From: Acetobacter fallax
GTDB taxonomy: Bacteria; Pseudomonadota; Alphaproteobacteria; Acetobacterales; Acetobacteraceae
NCBI RefSeq assembly: GCF_011516735.1
Contig: NZ_WOSX01000007.1
Span: forward strand, 62,001 to 126,000
Length of the DNA: 64,000 nucleotides
Direction of reading: 5' to 3'
Of the stretch, positions 60,335 to 64,000 are shown piece after piece. Both the position numbers and the translations under genes were made by a program. The notes beneath the pieces are model-generated. The model was not told the DNA's origin and ran no database searches. It was given only the letters and a program-made list of their open reading frames with translations. The stretch's first letter is position 1. Every line of letters begins with the position of its first letter.

Positions 60335-61381
60335 TCAGGTATCGGCGGCCTCCAGAAAGCGTGCCACGTCCGCTGGCGCGAGTTGCGGATGCAGGATCGC
60401 CCGCAGCGCGCCGCGTCCCAGCGCACGGAGATCATCATTGAAATCGCCCAGCCGTGGCGACAGGCCGATCAGTTCGATCCCGGCGTCACCCGCGCGGGCG
60501 TGCAGCGTCGCCAGCGCCTGATCCCCGGCCGGATCGTCGTCGCGCAGGACGTAGAGACGGCGTAGCAGCGGCGGAAAGATCAGGGCAGCGAGATGTGCCG
60601 AAGACAGGCAGGCGGCCAATGGCAGATCGGGCAGAACCTGCCGCAGCGAAAGCACCGTCTCGATGCCTTCCCCGGCGGCGAGCACGTCGGATGCCACCCC
60701 GAAGCGCACGGCATGACCGAGCAGCCCGCCCAAGGCACGGCGCGGATGGTCGACCGGTGCCTTGCCACGGCCGTCCGCCGCCAGCCAGGTGCGATGCACA
60801 CCGGTCAGAGTGCCGTCGAGGTCGGTGACAGCGGCGATCATGGCGGGCCAGGTCTCGGTCAGACCGTCCTCGTCCGGGCGGTAAAAGCAACGCGGATGGA
60901 AGCGCAGGGCTTCGGTTCCGTGCAAAAGCGTAATGTCGCGTCTACGGAGATACGCGTCTACGGATGTGCCTATGATCGGCCCGGACATGGCCCAGAGCCG
61001 TCGTGCCGCTTCGGAAGAACTGGCGGAAGCACGCTCACGGGCAGGTCGGTCCTGTGACGGCGGCACTGGGTCAGGATGCGGCAGGCTGAGGAAGGCGCGT
61101 GCCTCGTCGGCCACGTCGCGGAAATCCACCAGGCCGAGGCTTTCGCGGATCACGTCGAGCAGGTCGCCATGCTCACCCGACTGAGCGTCCGTCCATTTTC
61201 CCGCCCTGCCGTTGGCGGTGTCGTGGAGCCGGACGAACAGCGACCGGCCGGGCGTATTGCGCACGTCACCGACCAGCCAGTAATTGCCGTGACGGCGACC
61301 GGCGGACAGATACTGCCGGCACACCGCCTCCGCGTTCTCCGCCAGCCGACGGGCGAGATCGCCTGCATCATGCAAGGTCAT
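60335..61381 (-). CDS. Toprim-domain primase-like protein
   Basis: The 348-residue product has an N-terminal region with L-V-G-D-V-R-N-T-P-G-R-S-L and a C-terminal Toprim domain: A-A-G-E-G-I-E-T-V-L-S near residue 237 (catalytic Glu) and L-Y-V-L-R-D-D-D-P-A-G near 280 (Asp-x-Asp). Proteins of this group prime DNA synthesis on mobile elements. Its start overlaps the upstream gene by 14 bp. Confidence 0.9.
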   Translation of the reverse strand: MTLHDAGDLARRLAENAEAVCRQYLSAGRRHGNYWLVGDVRNTPGRSLFVRLHDTANGRAGKWTDAQSGEHGDLLDVIRESLGLVDFRDVADEARAFLSLPHPDPVPPSQDRPARERASASSSEAARRLWAMSGPIIGTSVDAYLRRRDITLLHGTEALRFHPRCFYRPDEDGLTETWPAMIAAVTDLDGTLTGVHRTWLAADGRGKAPVDHPRRALGGLLGHAVRFGVASDVLAAGEGIETVLSLRQVLPDLPLAACLSSAHLAALIFPPLLRRLYVLRDDDPAGDQALATLHARAGDAGIELIGLSPRLGDFNDDLRALGRGALRAILHPQLAPADVARFLEAADT

Positions 61382-61808
61382 CGCCCTGCCCTCCTGTGTC
61401 GGGATTGCCTCCGTCCAGGGCGATCGCCAGCCAGCGATCGGTGGTCATCCATGAAATCGTTTTGCGCCTGCCAAGGTCAAGCAGATGCGCACCGCCGCTG
61501 AAGGCGCCGATCCGGGGACGTGAACAGCTATTGGCCCACTGAAACCCCCATCGGCCCCGAAGCCGGAAGGCCCGCGCACAGCGTAGCACGAATTCCACGA
61601 CCTGATGCGGATCGCCAGTCACCTCATCGCGCATCCAAAGCTTGGTGCCACCATATTCCGGTTCTACAGAAAGCCGGAACCCATCAGATGGCGGGTCTTC
61701 CGCCGCCAGTTCGTCCATGAATTCATTGTAGAGATCGAGCGCCTTGGCAGCGTTTTCCACCGTACCCACATCGAGAACGCACGAGAAATGCGTGAAGAAA
61801 TCAGCCAT
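61368..61808 (-). CDS. Conserved element protein of unknown function
   Basis: The 146-residue product starts MADFFTHFSCVLDVGTVENA and reads like a compact alpha/beta protein, with V-V-E-F-V-L-R-C-A-R-A-F near the middle and G-R-W-G-F-Q-W-A-N. I know no functional family. It precedes the Toprim gene with a 14-bp overlap, so the two are probably cotranscribed. A terminator for the upstream DUF932 gene lies just before it. Confidence 0.75.
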   Translation of the reverse strand: MADFFTHFSCVLDVGTVENAAKALDLYNEFMDELAAEDPPSDGFRLSVEPEYGGTKLWMRDEVTGDPHQVVEFVLRCARAFRLRGRWGFQWANSCSRPRIGAFSGGAHLLDLGRRKTISWMTTDRWLAIALDGGNPDTGGQGDDLA

Positions 61809-61831
61809 CGGAATGACTCCCGAAACGAAAA

Positions 61832-61853
61832 AGCCCGGCGCAGTGGCCGGGCT
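61832..61853 (-). terminator. Rho-independent terminator after DUF932 gene
   Basis: AGCCCGGC and GCCGGGCT form an 8-bp stem with a 6-nt loop, followed in the leftward direction by a T-run (AAAAA on the + strand at 61828-61832). It lies 39 bp past the DUF932 stop. Confidence 0.8.
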
Positions 61854-61891
61854 CGTAAAAACGTCTTTACGGAAAGACAGAAAAGCGGCTT

Positions 61892-63076
61892 TCAGGAAGC
61901 ACGCTCCATCAGCCTGCGGGCCTTCTCTTCCAGATCCAGCCGCGTGTCCTGGTTGGCCTTTGTCCGCGCCAGCGCCGTAATCCCCTGCACGAAATCGAAC
62001 ACACTCTCGGGCTTGCGGCCTTCCTCGTGCAGCACGGTTTCGATGATCTTTGCGGTTTCCGGTTTCGAGAACCCGCGACGACGCAGGAAACTTTCGCGGT
62101 CTTCATCTGTTTTCGCGACCAGCGCCCGACGCGAGGCCTGAATGCCGGAGACGAACGAGGCCGGGCTGGCAGTGGCGAAATTCCGTAGTGCTGGTGTCGC
62201 CTGATGCACGAAGCGCGAGGCCGCGAACTTACTATGCCGGATGGTGATCTGTTCGAAATTTTCCACGCCCCACAACATCCTGTTTTGACACACCCCGCGC
62301 AGATAGAATGACGCAATGCCTAGGCTCTTGCTGCCGACTTCCGAATTCCAGGCGTAGAAACCCCGGAAATAGAGATCGGGATCGCCATTGGGCAGGCGTC
62401 CGGCCTCGATGGGATGCGTATCATCCACGAGGAACAGGAACACGTCCCTGTCTGACGCATACAGCGTCGTAGTTTCCTTGGTGATATCGACGTAGGGATT
62501 ATGGGTCATGGTGGCCCAGTCGATGACGCCCGGCACCTTCCAGTTGGTATCGCCTGTGCCGTCACCCGCGATCTTGCGCACCGCCCCGACCAATTCGTGA
62601 TCCCAGATGCGGCCATAATCCGGACCGGTCACGGCGCGCAGTTCTACCCGTCCGTCTTCGGTCTCCAGCGTTTTCACCAGTTCGGCGCGGTGCGACAGCA
62701 GCCCGTGCTGGAGATTGATCGCCGCCAGCGGTGCCGGCAGGTCGCGCAGATAGGAGGACGGCGCGCTGACCAGGCTGCACATCTGGCCGAAGGACCAATG
62801 CGTCGGCGCGATCGGCTCATGCTGTCCTGGCACGGTCAGGGTCAGACGCTCGACATTGTCGCGCGAGGCCTCGACGCGGATGGCGCGGCTTTCCACCGTG
62901 CGGGCTGTGGCCCGGTCTGCCCGCGCCAGCGTGGCAGCATGCAGGTCGGACAGCGACAGATAGCGTTCGTCATCGGGGCGCGAGAACCATTCGGACGATA
63001 CGCGGGCGCTGCGTTCGCCACGGGAGGGATCAATCCGGAAGCCCGTGCGGGCGGAAGACAGAATGGAAGCGGACAT
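61892..63076 (-). CDS. DUF932 domain protein
   Basis: The 394-residue product has the DUF932 (phage/plasmid-like) core: T-H-W-S-F-G-Q-M-C-S-L-V near residue 115, L-R-A-V-T-G-P-D-Y-G-R-I and Y-A-S-D-R-D-V-F-L-F-L-V, then F-R-G-F-Y-A-W-N-S-E-V-G. It is widespread on plasmids and ICEs; a role in DNA metabolism or anti-defence has been suggested but is not established. GGAGAG precedes the ATG at 63076. Terminators lie on both sides, so it is a single-gene unit. Confidence 0.88.
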   Translation of the reverse strand: MSASILSSARTGFRIDPSRGERSARVSSEWFSRPDDERYLSLSDLHAATLARADRATARTVESRAIRVEASRDNVERLTLTVPGQHEPIAPTHWSFGQMCSLVSAPSSYLRDLPAPLAAINLQHGLLSHRAELVKTLETEDGRVELRAVTGPDYGRIWDHELVGAVRKIAGDGTGDTNWKVPGVIDWATMTHNPYVDITKETTTLYASDRDVFLFLVDDTHPIEAGRLPNGDPDLYFRGFYAWNSEVGSKSLGIASFYLRGVCQNRMLWGVENFEQITIRHSKFAASRFVHQATPALRNFATASPASFVSGIQASRRALVAKTDEDRESFLRRRGFSKPETAKIIETVLHEEGRKPESVFDFVQGITALARTKANQDTRLDLEEKARRLMERAS

Positions 63077-63155
63077 GGGGACTCTCCTCTCTTGCCGGAT
63101 ATTCGGCATCAGAGGCGAAGCCGCCCTCTCACTCCTTCCCGGCCGGACCGGCACG

Positions 63156-63188
63156 AAAAAAGCGGCTTCCGGATAACGGAAGCCGCTT
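63156..63188 (-). terminator. Rho-independent terminator after the DUF6915-like gene
   Basis: AGCGGCTTCCG and its reverse complement form an 11-bp stem with a GATAA loop (63161-63187). In the leftward direction it ends in a run of T. It lies just past the stop of the gene at 63204. Confidence 0.85.
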
Positions 63189-63203
63189 TCTCGAAATCCC
63201 GCA

Positions 63204-63566
63204 TCAGCTCATACTGTGCGGTGTTTCATGCTCTACATCGAGAGGCCTGGCGCGTCCCATCCATGGACAGGGTCGGATTTCCTTCACCCAGTCCGCAAAG
63301 CTCGGGATAAACCCGAAATCTTCCCGGACGTGCTGTTCGCCGATCAGCCGGGTCGGCACTGCCCGCCCGGTCGAAAGCGTGAGTGTGACACCGAACAGTT
63401 TTTCGGCAAGGAAGATGCCTTCCGCATGGTGTCGCAGCGCCCGGTGCCGGAAGTCCGCCGTGATCAGTTTCGATTCATCGAACCATGTATGCAACGGCAG
63501 GTAATCCTCTACCGTACCGCCCCATTTCCGCACAGAGGAGAGGGCATGATGATAACTATGCGCCAT
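63204..63566 (-). CDS. DUF6915-like element protein
   Basis: The 120-residue product starts MAHSYHHALSSVRKWGGTVE and contains H-T-W-F-D-E-S-K, H-R-A-L-R-H-H-A-E-G-I-F and R-L-I-G-E-Q-H-V-R-E-D, a His-rich pattern found in small proteins on similar elements. The function is unknown; the clustered His, Glu and Asp could form a metal site. Its start overlaps the upstream gene by 11 bp and a strong terminator follows. Confidence 0.75.
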   Translation of the reverse strand: MAHSYHHALSSVRKWGGTVEDYLPLHTWFDESKLITADFRHRALRHHAEGIFLAEKLFGVTLTLSTGRAVPTRLIGEQHVREDFGFIPSFADWVKEIRPCPWMGRARPLDVEHETPHSMS

Positions 63567-64000
63567 GGTGCCCTTCCTCCGTCCATTCATGGCCGTAGTT
63601 TTCGACGGCGGTGTAACGCTCGTTATACTCCAGGGCGATGGACCGTCCCGCGACGTCAAAGGTAAACTCGCCATACGCACCATCATTGTTTTCCCAACCA
63701 CCGTGCGCTTCGGAAAGCAGGTCGTAGCAGACGTTCTCAATGACATCCTTGACGCTGCAATCATCAGTTTTCGACGTGGCACATTGCCAGTCGACAGAGA
63801 TGTAAGGCATGCAGTTTTCCAGAACCGTATTATCGGTTTCCGGAGTGACCGCCATATCTTCGATCTGGCCGCTATCTCCGCAACCATCGAAGGTGACCAC
63901 CGCTGTTTCGATCCCAGCAGCATCAAGGCAATCAAACAGTGCTTTGCGATTGACTGCTCCAAATTCCTGTTGCCGTTTCCGATAGGCCTCATAATGCTCG
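63556..64000 (-). CDS. DUF6878-like element protein, 5' end beyond window
   Basis: The frame is open to the right edge, so the N-terminus is missing. The visible 147 residues begin E-H-Y-E-A-Y-R-K-R-Q-Q-E-F and include V-T-F-D-G-C-G-D-S-G-Q-I-E and Y-D-L-L-S-E-A-H-G-G-W-E-N-N-D-G-A-Y-G-E, a pattern of acidic and Gly-rich segments conserved in DUF6878-type proteins on plasmids and ICEs. It is coupled to the next gene by overlap. Function is unknown. Confidence 0.75.
   Translation of the reverse strand, partial: EHYEAYRKRQQEFGAVNRKALFDCLDAAGIETAVVTFDGCGDSGQIEDMAVTPETDNTVLENCMPYISVDWQCATSKTDDCSVKDVIENVCYDLLSEAHGGWENNDGAYGEFTFDVAGRSIALEYNERYTAVENYGHEWTEEGHHGA

Noticed and set aside
1-64000. CRISPR arrays, rRNA genes, complete insertion sequences, integrase
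   Set aside because: No regularly spaced repeat-spacer series, no rRNA sequence, no intact transposase with inverted repeats and no integrase were found.

Overview
The window looks like a high-GC alphaproteobacterial chromosome carrying most of an integrated conjugative element. Gene content (P-type trb transfer genes with DUF2274, DUF736, DUF2840, DUF932, DUF2493 and Toprim accessory genes, a RepA/ParA module, many metal-efflux genes) suits an acetic acid bacterium or close relative (Acetobacteraceae). That placement is inference from gene content and codon use; no rRNA or housekeeping marker is present.

Layout. (1) 1-5.2 kb, probable chromosome: dTDP-sugar genes rmlB/rmlA reading left (rmlA cut by the window edge), then a rightward pair made of an unusual PLP-fold protein and a histidine phosphatase, then tRNA-Gly(GCC) with its terminator. 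The 3' end of the tRNA faces the element and is the best candidate for its attachment site. (2) 5.4-7.8 kb: a GST/SRPBCC pair with a divergent LysR regulator. The end of lysR overlaps the end of the transfer operon. (3) 7.7-19.7 kb: the mating-pair apparatus, read leftward in the order traG, a ribbon-helix-helix gene, trbB, C, D, E, J, L, F, G, I, DUF2274. A shared 20-bp motif lies upstream of both traG and trbB. (4) 19.7-21 kb: a long non-coding stretch with strong stem-loops, a small unknown gene and a NepR-like anti-sigma factor gene. (5) 21-47 kb, cargo: a CzcCBA-like RND pump, a P1B-ATPase, MerR and CDF; a second CDF/MerR block; two MerR-controlled MerT-like operons without merA or merP; a DMT transporter with a histidine-rich tail; a CusCBA-like RND system; and an arsR-arsC-arsB-arsH-arsO operon. 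IS3 and merR remnants mark past rearrangement. (6) 47-64 kb, element core: relaxase, probable oriT, transglycosylase, traF, DNA methylase, parA and repA in a tightly overlapping operon, then regulators, a toxin-antitoxin pair and conserved genes of unknown function up to the right edge. No integrase is seen; it would lie beyond position 64000.

How the parts fit: the order int(?)-accessory-repA-parA-traF-relaxase-cargo-traG-trb resembles the Tn4371-type ICE family, with metal resistance inserted between the relaxase and traG. The strongest new-looking signals are a set of DnaA boxes, 23-bp tandem repeats and an AT-rich stretch inside the 3' part of repA (a likely replication origin); three related stem-loop elements, each about 80-105 bp upstream of a leftward gene in the 56-60 kb region; the NepR-like gene and stem-loop cluster next to traG; and a fusion of two different arsenate reductase families in one protein.
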